Origin: Pogonophryne albipinna
Lineage: Eukaryota > Chordata > Actinopteri > Perciformes > Artedidraconidae
Reading direction: 5' to 3'
Assembly: GCA_028583405.1 (NCBI GenBank)
Contig: CM053263.1
Span: forward strand, 1,343,215-1,407,214
Length of the DNA stretch: 64,000 bases
The notes beneath the pieces were generated by a model. The model had not been told where the DNA came from and did not search any database. It saw nothing but the letters and a program-made list of their open reading frames with translations. This document shows positions 51,455-64,000 of the stretch, piece by piece. Made by a program: the position numbers and the translations under genes. How positions within the stretch are numbered: position 1 is the first letter of the stretch; each line of letters opens with the position of its first letter.

Positions 51455-52176
51455 CCAGGTGTGAATGGTGATTGGATGAGGTGGGGGATAAATGATACAC
51501 AGATTGGAGCTGATATTGCCCTCAGAGGCACACACACAGTGACACACATAAATCCACACACACTCCTCTTATCAGGTGCTCAGACCGTAGTGGCAGTGGA
51601 TGAGTTGTCTGTCAGCCTGTCTGTGTCAGTGACTTCAGGAATCAATAATCCAACAGGACAGAAGACAGGAAAAGGATGTCGTGGATGAAAGCTGAGCGCT
51701 GTTTGCACCTGTGTGATTGTGTGTGTCATCTCTTGTGATTACAGTAGCAGGCAAAACCACAGCTTGCTAGTGTACATCACACACTCTTTTTGTTCTGGTA
51801 AAAAGCTGCATGCTCCATTTGCTGTAGACTTTACAAAAAGGAATTATCTGTACATTAACTATGTAATCAAGCTGTTTGTTTACTTAAATCTGTATATGAT
51901 CCAAGCATATCATGTCATGACCAAACCAATTATTTTGAACCAAATAAATAAAAATAAGCTCACATTTTATTCTCCAAAGATAATTGTGACCAAAAGTTAA
52001 TATTTGGAGGATAAAATGTGTGTACGTTTTACTGTTTCACAACAATAAGCCTCCTTAACAGAATGGAATCAGCGTATCTGTGAGTTATTAGTATGCAGTA
52101 CTCTAAGCCTTTTTATATGACAATAAGGCTTTCATAATTAACAATACTGCGTGTCTCAAGACTCTTTAATTTAAAT

Positions 52177-53212
52177 TAGGGCTGTCAAACGATTAACATT
52201 TTTAATCAGATTAATCACAGCTTAAAAAATAATTAATCATGATTAATCACCATTCGAACTATGTCCAAAATATGTCATTTCTTTATGTATATTGTTGTGG
52301 GAATGGAAAGATAAATGAAAGAAGGCGGATATATCCATTTAACATACAGTATGTATGTTTATTATAACATTTTCCTGCGTGTCAAAATGAAAGACAGCAC
52401 ACACACCTATCAATCATCAAACCGTGGGGTCTTAATTCATTACGTGTTGATTTCTATGAACGGGGGAGTACTTCAGGAAAGTCAGGGGGGGGGGGGGGGG
52501 CTAGTGGAGTACTTCGTGACCACAGAGTGTGAACGTTGTGATCAGCTGTTTTAGCGCAGTTCTCCAGCGAAGGGGGGAGTCTCCCTCCGCAGCCGGCTGG
52601 CGTAGTTTTGGCACAATTCCGTTGTATAGACCGACGTTAACAGCAGCCCTATTTGTGCACACGGAGACCGACTCTGTCGTACGCAAATGCGCTTTGTGAC
52701 ACAAGTGACGGTACGCATTTCAGATTAGGCACATAACCTGCGTACCAGTTATGTGTTAGGCCTACCTGTACTACAGAAAAAGTATTCTCCGTCGGGACTT
52801 CCTGCAACAACACCACGCCGTTATCTTGATTCTGATTGGCCAGAAGACATTATCAAAGATGTTCTATTGAGAAGACGATCACTACGTGACAAAAGTTTTC
52901 AAAACCGTTTCTGGTCTTCGGTATTTCCAGACAAGTGGCTGCTGAAATCAATCTTACTAACTGCTGTCTGTGCAATTTACTCCGCGCGAGTTGGCAGACT
53001 TTATTTTGCTTACTTTAACATCATTTTTCATGGAGGGGCTAAGCCATTTCTTGGTATGGGTGTAGCCTACCCCAGCCATACCCTGGTGCTGCCACTGGTG
53101 GGATGTATGGGGCGGGCCATTCTGCACATGCGTTAAATGCGTTAAATATTTTGAACGCAATTAATAAAAAAAAAAAATTACCGCCGTTAACGCGATAATT
53201 TTGACAGCATTA
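52177..53212. mobile_element. Non-autonomous hAT-type element with 8-bp target duplication
   Basis: It starts tagggctgtcaaacgattaa and ends gataattttgacagcatta, an imperfect inverted pair. Identical copies of atttaaat flank it at 52169-52176 and 53213-53220; because this octamer is palindromic and AT-rich, chance is slightly more likely than for the other hAT copies. Subterminal attaatca repeats are typical of this abundant fish group. No transposase remains. The element ends 89 bp before exon 6. Confidence 0.85.
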
Positions 53213-53243
53213 ATTTAAATACATTCTGATTTCCCTTAAATAA

Positions 53244-54800
<1,557 letters not shown>

Positions 54801-55000
54801 GCACCTTTATGGAAAAAAAGCCGGCACCATGTGCGCCTGAGGGAGCTTACGGTCGAAATTGTACGCACAATGGAACCCACTGTAAGGTGGGGTGGGAGGG
54901 CCCGAACGACGGCATCACTAACTTTGACAACTTTGCCTTCGCCATGTTGACGGTGTTCCAGTGTATAACCATGGAGGGCTGGACGGAAGTGCTGTACTGG
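54801..55000 (+). CDS. cacna1c: L-type calcium channel alpha-1 exon 7: extracellular loop and pore glutamate of repeat I
   Basis: The acceptor tttgtcacag precedes the exon and donor gtgagacg follows; it is 200 bp and ends in phase 0. After completing a glycine it encodes [60 protein letters not shown] and TEVLYW. The loop has the conserved cysteines (PC, NC, HC) expected to form disulphides, and two N-glycosylation sequons (NCT, NGT). [15 protein letters not shown] is the pore helix and filter; the Glu codon at 54974-54976 is the repeat I member of the EEEE calcium-selectivity ring. The loop from AHEQT to GRNC differs from mammals, as expected for an exposed region; the pore part is essentially unchanged. 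A 172-bp GT tract starts 28 bp after the donor. Confidence 0.95.
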
Positions 55001-55025
55001 GTGAGACGGACACCACAACAGTGTC

Positions 55026-55203
<178 letters not shown>

Positions 55204-55972
55204 TGAAGAGAGTACCATCTGCTCAGTGTGTGTTGTCACTGTACTGTATCTGTTACATCAATGCCACATGAGTGCTTTTGAAAAATTGATATAAAAAATA
55301 ACACTTCAGGTATGAAGGCAGGTATGAACACAATAAGACACACACACATTGCGTTTGTGAGCGTGTTAGCTCATATCTCGGGATAAATCGATTCCGACAA
55401 TACACTGTGTAATTGAAGGCGCCGATTCATTTGGAACGTGTGCAGAATCCTGAATCTTGATTCAAGTGAAAACACACACACACACATCCAGCCAGCCAGC
55501 GAGGCGTATGAACACACACAAACTGTCCCTCCCTCAGTAAATGGGCACAAGCAGGCAGCAGCCCTGTCCAGCTAAATAAACCAAAGGATTAGTCTGTGCT
55601 GTTAATCAATGTTCAGGAGGGTTCCATCTGACTCCACATGTGCTGGATTTCTTAGCATTTTATTCAGTCCTGGAGGTTTGGCTCTACACCCAGATTATTA
55701 TTTATTGATGTCCCAATAATTGGTGTTCAGGGCTCAAAGACTTGAACCTGAGTGTTTTTTTCAGATATTTATATTTTGTATGTGATGTTGCCACTACTAC
55801 CCTGTGTAACATAAGCGCTGTTATACCATAAGCCATGTGTAACATCAGGCTCAAAAACATCCTTTGTAACATTAGTCAATATGTCACTATCACGTTGCTG
55901 ATTGTCAATATGTCAACTTTGAAAGAGATTTTCAACAATTGCCCATATCAAGTCGTTATAAGATAAAATAAT

Positions 55973-56010
55973 ATAAGATAGACCTTTATTGATCTCCTTA
56001 GGGAAATGCA
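55973..56010 (-). repeat. LINE/SINE 3' tail relic
   Basis: The motif gacctttattgatctcctta followed by gggaaatgca is the reverse complement of the tail type seen at 2345-2386. Confidence 0.5.
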
Positions 56011-57666
56011 GACCTATTGCAGCAACACAGTGAAACACAGGACAGTACAGATAGAGTTCACACACAAATAATCTCTTGAATCCCCACCCTGCTGATGTCC
56101 ACCCGCTGAGTATGTACATTTTAAAGCCTCATTACAACCAGTTTGCAGTCTGTTTTCCTTAGATCTTATATAGAATTATCTTTAAACAATTTGGTACATT
56201 GTAGATATGATTTATATTGTGTTATTAAATATAATACAATACAATGTGAAACGGAACATAATGCGGTGATATAGCTGCACACAGACTTTTAAAAGGGAGC
56301 TATTAATGTTAAAAGTGTTTTAAATAAAATGTTCATACTCTTTAATAAATGTTCACTCACCTAGCTTCAACGTTAATCTATTGCTAGCAGAAAGTTCAAA
56401 TGTTTTATCATTTCAAAGCTCTTTTCTCTAAAGGCTGTGTCTCACTGCGAGTGTTACGGATGAATACTGTCTATAAGGATTGTGAAAACAACTCTATATA
56501 ACCAAATGTCCAGTGGGCAATAACATTGTGCTAATTTCCATTCATTTGGTAGCCTCAATTTGCACTTCTAATGTGTGATGATTATATTCAGGTCACAGAG
56601 CTCAGCATCCCTTTCTCTGAAATTGAAATAATGATGTTATCTCAGAAGGTTATTTAACAACACTTAAAGCATTTATGACCGTATTTTGTTTCCGTTATCC
56701 TAAAGGACTCTTTTCCATCTCGATGAATGAATAATAAGTCACTTCACAAAGAATGATTCTTATCGAGTATCTAGAGTTTTCACATGATGTACTAATCCTA
56801 AGTAGGATTCTAGCCAGAAGATACATGTTTCTGCTTGCGTGTGTTTTGGTAAGTATGAACATCTTACAAAATAATCAAAAATGTCAAATTAGGATCATAT
56901 TGTCAATAGAGAGTTTTAAAATACCTTCAAACCTTTGTTAACATGTGGTGAATGACATCCTAGGTTTCTGTAAGATCACTAGTGATTTAGCTTTCAGAGA
57001 AACTGATTTTAAGCTCTGTGATGAAAATACATATCGTAAGAGGGACAAGGTGGGGCTAGCCATCACAATATTAAAGGATACAATTACGTATTAGACAAGT
57101 AAATCTGTAAAGAAATTAATTTGCAATGTAATAATGTGTTACAGTACACTGGTAAGATCTGGGAAAGTTTCTTTTTTTAGCTCTGTCTGTTTGGTTACTT
57201 ATCTCTGAATTTTTTTTGGTAGTCTCTGTGTGTGTTTGTGTATGTGTGTGCGTGCAAGTTCCTTTTCTGTGTGTATGTTTACACACGGAGCTTACTCTAC
57301 ACCCCTGCTGTAACTGCCCTGTCTGCTGCCACCTCCTGTGTACACACACACACACACACACACACACTGTGCTAATCATACAATTCATTTTTAGAGCGCT
57401 TGGGAATCCAGCTGTCTTGATAATGAATGGGACCTATTTGTCCAGAGTCCGTATGATTATGGGAAAATACTTAGACAACACCAAACCTTTTCTTGTGTTG
57501 GGCCATGCGTTTCCATAGTTTTCATTGTCTCACATTTTCAGGACTATAGACTAATGACATCCAACATCTGCTGTCATAGCAACCCTCGTTTCTTCTGTTG
57601 TCTCGTTCTGTTCAACATGTGTCCATGTGACAGCCCCTTAATTTATTTAATTGATACACATGCAGT

Positions 57667-58017
57667 TGAGAGAGGCAAGCAGGACCCAAATGCAGATTAA
57701 CAGAAAATACCTTTATTTCAAGGTTTAAAGACAGAACTCTTCCCAGTGAACACAGTCCAACAACAACAAGGAACTAACAAAGACTAACAGAAACTAAATG
57801 CACACATGACTAATCAAACAAACAAGAGACAGGTGAGGAGGGAGGAGAAAACACAGGGGCACCAGGTGAACACAATCGGGTAATCAGGGAGGGAAAACAG
57901 ACAGAAACCAACAGGCAAAACAGGAGGTGAACACTTTTCAAAACTAAACAGGAAACCAAAGACATAAAAAGACAAGACAAAACACAACACAGACAGATCG
58001 TGACAGTACCCCCCCCT
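57667..58017 (-). repeat. 3' LTR (truncated) of a minus-strand retrotransposon
   Basis: It is a direct repeat of 59489-59849 with a few small indels. In element orientation it begins tgtcacgatctgtctg at 58017 and lacks the last nine bases (accctgaca) found in the other copy. The pentamer gcagt precedes it at 57662-57666 and also follows the other LTR at 59850-59854, so it is the likely target duplication. Confidence 0.88.
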
Positions 58018-58099
58018 CAAGGGACGGATCCCAGACGTCCCAAAAAAAGTCCAACAGGGTGGGTGCAGGGGGTCTGGAGGACGGGCTTGGGCTGACAGC

Positions 58100-58330
58100 C
58101 CAGGGGCACAGCGGAGGACTCGGAAGGGGTCTCGGGCGGACGGCCCGGGGGCAAGGCAGAGATCAAGGATGGGGTCTCGGGCGGACGGCCCGGGGGCAAG
58201 GCAGAATTCAAGGATGGGGTCTCGGGCGGACGGCCCGGACGGCAAGGCAGAGTTCAAAAAGGGCGACTCGGGCGGACGGCCCGGGGGCAAGGCAGAGTCC
58301 AAGGTGGGGCGAAGGCCAAACAGCTCCGGA
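58100..58330. repeat. 45-bp minisatellite, about 4 copies
   Basis: The unit is based on ctcgggcggacggcccgggg and continues gcaaggcagag, ttcaaggatgggg. The length of 45 bp keeps the reading frame. Lies within the LTR element. Confidence 0.85.
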
Positions 58331-58399
58331 GGCCGGGCAGGACCCGGTGTCGGCCGAACAGGAACCGGAGCCGGTGGGACAGGCTTCGGGGATCCCCCA

Positions 58400-58600
58400 C
58401 GGAAGAGGACCAGGAGTTGGCAGGACCCCCGGCAAGACAGGTGATGGCGGGGCCTCCAACGGAACAGGACAAGGGGTTGGCAGGACCCCCGGCAGAAGAG
58501 TTGACGGTGGGACCCCCAGAGGAACAGGACATAGGATTGGCAGGACCCCCGGCAGGAGAGTAGTCGGCGGGACCCCCAACGGGACAGGACATTGTCGGTT
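58400..58600. repeat. 60-bp minisatellite, about 3 copies
   Basis: The units start ggcaggacccccggca and end aacaggacaaggggtt, with substitutions between copies. The length of 60 bp preserves the reading frame. Confidence 0.85.
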
Positions 58601-58619
58601 CGCCAACAGAACACGGGGG

Positions 58620-58712
58620 GCTGGAGTCGGCCGGAATGCCGACAGGACACGGGGAGCTGGCGTCGGCCGGTACGCCGACAGGACACGGGGAGCTGGCGTC
58701 GGCCGGAGAGAG
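58620..58712. repeat. 36-bp minisatellite, about 2.5 copies
   Basis: The unit begins ctggcgtcggccggtacgcc and continues gacaggacacggggag, repeated between 58620 and 58712. Its length is a multiple of three. Confidence 0.85.
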
Positions 58713-58721
58713 AGTCGAAAC

Positions 58722-59045
58722 CATGGCTGCTGGGGCCAGGACTGAGGCTGGGGCCAGAACTGGGGCCGGAACCATGGCTGCTGGGGCCAGAACTGGGGCT
58801 GGAACCATGGCTGCTGGGGCCTGTACTGGAGCCGGAACCATGGCTGCTGGGGCCAGAACTGGGGCTGGAACCATGGCTGCTGGGGCCAGAACTGGGGCCG
58901 GAATGGCTGCTGGGGCCTGTACTGGAGCCGGAACCATGGCTGCTGGGGCCAGAACTGGGGCCGGAACCATGGCTGCTGGGGCCAGAACTGGGGCTGGAAC
59001 CATAGCTGCTGGGGCCTGTACTGGAGCCCAAAGCATGGCTTCTGG
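58722..59045. repeat. 33-bp minisatellite, about 9 to 10 copies
   Basis: The unit is accatggctgctggggccag followed by aactggggctgga, with alternating aactgg and tgtactgg variants and a few partial units. Its length is a multiple of three. On the minus strand it encodes the PAPVLAPAAMV repeat. Confidence 0.92.
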
Positions 59046-59488
59046 GGCTAGGGCTGCTAGCTTGGACCTGCGACTCCTTCTCTCAAGAGCCTTTTGGAGG
59101 CTCCGTGGACCTCCAAAAGCCAGACGAGTTCCAGAGAATGGCTCCTGGACAGGAGCAGGAACTGGGGAAGAAGCAGCGGCTGACTCCAGACGGAACACAC
59201 CGAGGCGTACGGCGCCAGGTTGGGAGTTGAGAGGCAGGGTGCTAGCATGCCTGGGGCTAGCAGGCCGGGAATCACACACCGAGAGGAAGTCCAAAATCCA
59301 GCCAGGTAAGAATTTCACTAAACCTGGCTTCTCCATAGCCATCTCGTGTGCCTCAGCCAGAGCAGCCTCTCACTGCTGAACTCCAGACGCTCCCCTCCAC
59401 TTATCAGAACAGCCAGCCAAAGAAAAAGAAAAACTGAGTAATTCCAACTCAAAAGGATCTGCTGGGCCCATCCTTGGTTAGTTCCTTC

Positions 59489-59849
59489 TGTCAGGGTTGA
59501 GAGAGGCAAGCAGGACCCAAATGCAGATGAACAGAAAATACCTTTATTTCAAGGTTTAAAGACAGAACTCTTCCCAGTGAACACAGTCCAACAACAACAA
59601 CAAGGAACTAACAACGACTAACAGAAAACACAGAACCTAAATGCACACATGACTAATCAAACAAACAAGAGACAGGTGAGGAGGGAGGAGAAAACACAGG
59701 GGCACCAGGTGAACACAATCGGGTAATCAGGGAGGGAAAACAGACAGAAACCAACAGGCAAAACAGGAGGTGAACACTTTTCAAAAATAAAACAGGAAAC
59801 CAAAGACATAAAAAGACAAGACAAAACACAACACAGACAGATCGTGACA
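59489..59849 (-). repeat. 5' LTR of the minus-strand retrotransposon
   Basis: Complete LTR with tgtcacgatctg at 59849 and ctcaaccctgaca at 59489 in element orientation. It is followed on its outer side by gcagt (59850-59854). An AATAAA signal is present in the same place as in the solo LTR. Confidence 0.88.
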
Positions 59850-60119
59850 GCAGTAGATCACTTATAACAGTGTGTCATTGTTTTTATGGACAAATGTATA
59901 GCATTAAGACTCATTGTCAATTAAGGGCAATCCACCTCTCCAGGATAGGGCTCAGGATTGTTATTGAGTTACAAAAGCTGTTAAGTGTTGTTTAGTATCT
60001 GCTTGATTGTGGTTGGTCCAGCCTGTGTTCTCTAACACCAGACACCAGGGTGTATACACACACTTTATCACACAACACTGCCACTCCTGCTTGGCCATAT
60101 CTTCCTACTGCTCTTTTTA

Positions 60120-62500
<2,381 letters not shown>

Positions 62501-62604
62501 GTGAATGACGCAGTAGGTTACAGTTGGCCCTGGGTGTATTTTGTCACCTTAATCATCATCGGATCCTTCTTTGTGCTAAACTTGGTTCTGGGGGTATTGA
62601 GCGG
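62501..62604 (+). CDS. cacna1c: L-type calcium channel alpha-1 exon 8: alternative IS6
   Basis: The acceptor tctccaccag precedes the exon and donor gtaagggc follows; it is 104 bp, phase 0 to two bases left. It encodes [20 protein letters not shown] and [14 protein letters not shown], the second version of the IS6 helix. Mammalian CACNA1C exon 8 begins VNDAVG and has [10 protein letters not shown], so this copy is assigned to exon 8; CACNA1D would have VSLIILGSFF. The outer half differs from exon 8a (VNDAVGYSW versus MQDAMGYEL) while the inner, gate-forming half is the same. In mammals the choice alters voltage dependence and dihydropyridine sensitivity and differs between heart, smooth muscle and brain. 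Confidence 0.94.
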
Positions 62605-64000
62605 GTAAGGGCAAGGTCAAAGGTCACTTGAGACTAACTTCTTTCCCTCTCCTTCACACTGTCCTTCTTAGAGAGCTTTGCTGTCTGTTTTTCCTGCTTC
62701 TGAAAGGAAATGGTGTTGTGGTTTTTTAAACTGGTAAAGCTATGTATTTTCAAGAAACAAAATACATACCAGCACACAAAAGGGAAATGTAACATGAATT
62801 CATTTCATCTACGATTATGTCCAATATGTTTTAAGAACTACATGTATGTGGATTTCGCAGTACCACAATTATTTTTCCAACCACCCAAATATTGTGAATG
62901 CAATATCTCTGTCTTAGTCTTAAGTATGAACTGATTAGAAGTCAAAATTAAATGTCACTGTGATCTTGTAAACATGTTTTGGACATACCTTAGAAATGGA
63001 CTTGCTTCTTGTAATTTCACGATTTCAGGAGTATCTAACAAAATAAAATGATGAATTAATGGCAATCTGGACATACATGGATTTAAACCGCGACAAGTGG
63101 GTGAAGTCATTCATGCCATAAGCAGGTATTTTCTAATATGATTTATAGAACAAACAGAGCTTAGTGTGGATTGTTGTTTTTCATGTTTCTTCACATGCCG
63201 TAGGTTAAGATGAACTTAAGAAGTGAAGTGTCTCACCCCTGACTGACTGACCTGTATCTGACTCTCGATACCCACAGTGATGTGGCAGCAGCATTGTGGG
63301 GAAAATAATAGAGGTCTATCTGGTCCAAACAGCTTGGGGGGTTTGGCTGTCTGACTCTTTGTCTGACTAATGATGCTGTCATCACACTACACAGCCTGAC
63401 CTTTTACCAACTGCTTCCTCCATGCAGTGTGTGTGGGTCTCAGATTGGCATAATAACTAATGGCCAAACAGGAAGAAAGAGAGCGACGGGCACAGAGACA
63501 GAAACATGGGGTGTGACGGTGTTTGTCTGTATTTGATGTAATGTGTTAATAGAAAGAAAGAAGCATGAGGCTGTCTGAGAGAGAATGAGGGGACACATGA
63601 AGAAAATCCATTACGGGGAAAAAGAGAGATGTTGAGAATAGTAAATTGAGAGTGATCACTGAGAGTTCTGCTCTCACAAACACACACATAGTATACTACA
63701 CACTGACACACACAACCACAGATCAATAAGATTGGGTCTAATGTTATGACAAGCACAAATGTAGCAGTTTGTCCTAATGCTCATTGATCTGCCTTTTGTG
63801 TATGTGACTGTGTTGTCTGTAGTTGTGATTTATTCAATCATTCTACCAAATTTCACACAGAAAACACACTGACAGGCTCACACACATTCTCTGATTCTGT
63901 TCCAAGCAATAGACTGACTATAGTAATCTATGAAAATAGACACATACCATTATGGATCCTGTGATGCTCTCCAGGGAACGTGTTTGGATACTGTAAGTGT
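62605..64000 (+). other. cacna1c: Start of intron 8 of the channel gene
   Basis: The next expected coding block, the I-II linker starting with EFSKEREKAKARG and holding the beta-subunit binding site, is not found before the window ends. No gene or transposon is recognisable. Confidence 0.75.

Larger units (their letters stand above)
58254..59471 (-). pseudogene. Proline/alanine-rich gag-like frame of the LTR element, one internal stop
   Basis: From the ATG at 59469-59471 (MGPADPFELELLSFSF) the frame runs 33 codons to a TGA at 59370-59372. It then continues in the same frame as EAALAEAHEMAMEKPGLVKF for about 370 more codons to 58254. The first part, with its acidic and hydrophobic start, resembles the beginning of short gag-like proteins of fish LTR elements. 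The rest is low-complexity: PAPVLAPAAMV repeats and CPVG-G blocks, matching in-frame minisatellites of 33, 36, 60 and 45 bp. There is no zinc knuckle or pol domain. The function is unknown and expression is doubtful. Confidence 0.55.
57667..59849 (-). mobile_element. Short non-autonomous LTR retrotransposon
   Basis: Two direct LTRs of about 350-360 bp enclose only 1471 bp. In element orientation (minus strand) the order is 5' LTR (59849 to 59489), a gag-like proline-rich frame, minisatellites, a purine run (gaggggggggtac, complement of 58018-58030) as polypurine tract, and the 3' LTR. No protease, reverse transcriptase, RNase H or integrase is present. I could not recognise a primer-binding site after the 5' LTR. 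Target duplication gcagt. LTR length, TG...CA ends and pentamer duplication suggest a Gypsy-type derivative, as inference. A solo LTR of the same family is at 23934-24313. Confidence 0.85.

Noticed and set aside
57814..59379. Several long serine-, glycine- or alanine-rich frames on both strands, including one of 405 codons on the minus strand and one of 247 on the plus strand
   Set aside because: They are alternative frames through GC-rich in-frame minisatellites of an LTR element. Only the minus-strand frame that continues the gag-like start at 59471 has a plausible origin.
63970..64000. Possible exon after ctccag near the end (ggaacgtgtttggatactg before gtaagtgt)
   Set aside because: The piece would be 19-20 bases long and does not fit the conserved I-II linker sequence expected after exon 8. 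Acceptor and donor motifs this close are common by chance.

Overview
The window is from a ray-finned fish genome, most likely a spiny-rayed teleost. This rests on its vertebrate-type gene structure (small exons in long introns), very long (CA)n/(GT)n microsatellites, and teleost-style DNA transposons (Tc1, hAT, Harbinger-like, TTAA-type MITEs) plus SINE and LINE tails. The species cannot be fixed from sequence alone.

Only one cellular gene is visible: part of the plus-strand gene for the pore-forming alpha-1 subunit of an L-type voltage-gated calcium channel, best matched to cacna1c (CaV1.2). Six exons can be placed exactly, with GT-AG borders and compatible phases: 41802-41941, 49904-50043, 53302-53454, 54801-55000, 60358-60461 and 62501-62604. 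In the usual mammalian CACNA1C numbering these correspond to exons 4, 5, 6, 7, 8a and 8. They encode repeat I from segment S2 to S6: the voltage sensor S4, S5, the extracellular loop and pore glutamate, and two alternative versions of S6. The last two exons have the same length and phase and are the classic mutually exclusive pair. The promoter, the earlier exons and everything after exon 8 lie outside the window. Bases 1-41801 are therefore read as the 3' part of a very long intron 3, and 62605-64000 as the start of intron 8.

The rest is intronic DNA shaped by mobile elements. Positions 1-41801 hold a hAT element with an N-terminal transposase remnant (4461-5157), a decayed Tc1 fragment (about 5925-6190), a TTA-flanked MITE (7852-8180), a hAT relic whose BED zinc-finger reading frame contains a 31-bp minisatellite (15331-16892), a second hAT element with exact 8-bp target duplications (18492-19483), a tRNA-type SINE (22326-22503), a solo LTR (23934-24313) and a nested fold-back structure bounded by TTAA (35655-37874). 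Intron 4 holds the longest CA tract, a long-inverted-repeat element (43215-44314), a small hAT MITE (47239-47523) and a complete Tc1 transposon with an uninterrupted 340-residue transposase (47564-49162). Intron 5 is mostly two DNA transposons. Intron 7 starts with a 172-bp GT tract and contains a short non-autonomous LTR retrotransposon full of in-frame minisatellites (57667-59849).

No RNA gene, CRISPR array or operon is present. I do not see a new multi-gene system. The most unusual structures are the minisatellite inside a zinc-finger coding sequence, the nested fold-back element, and the repeat and pyrimidine context of the mutually exclusive exons.
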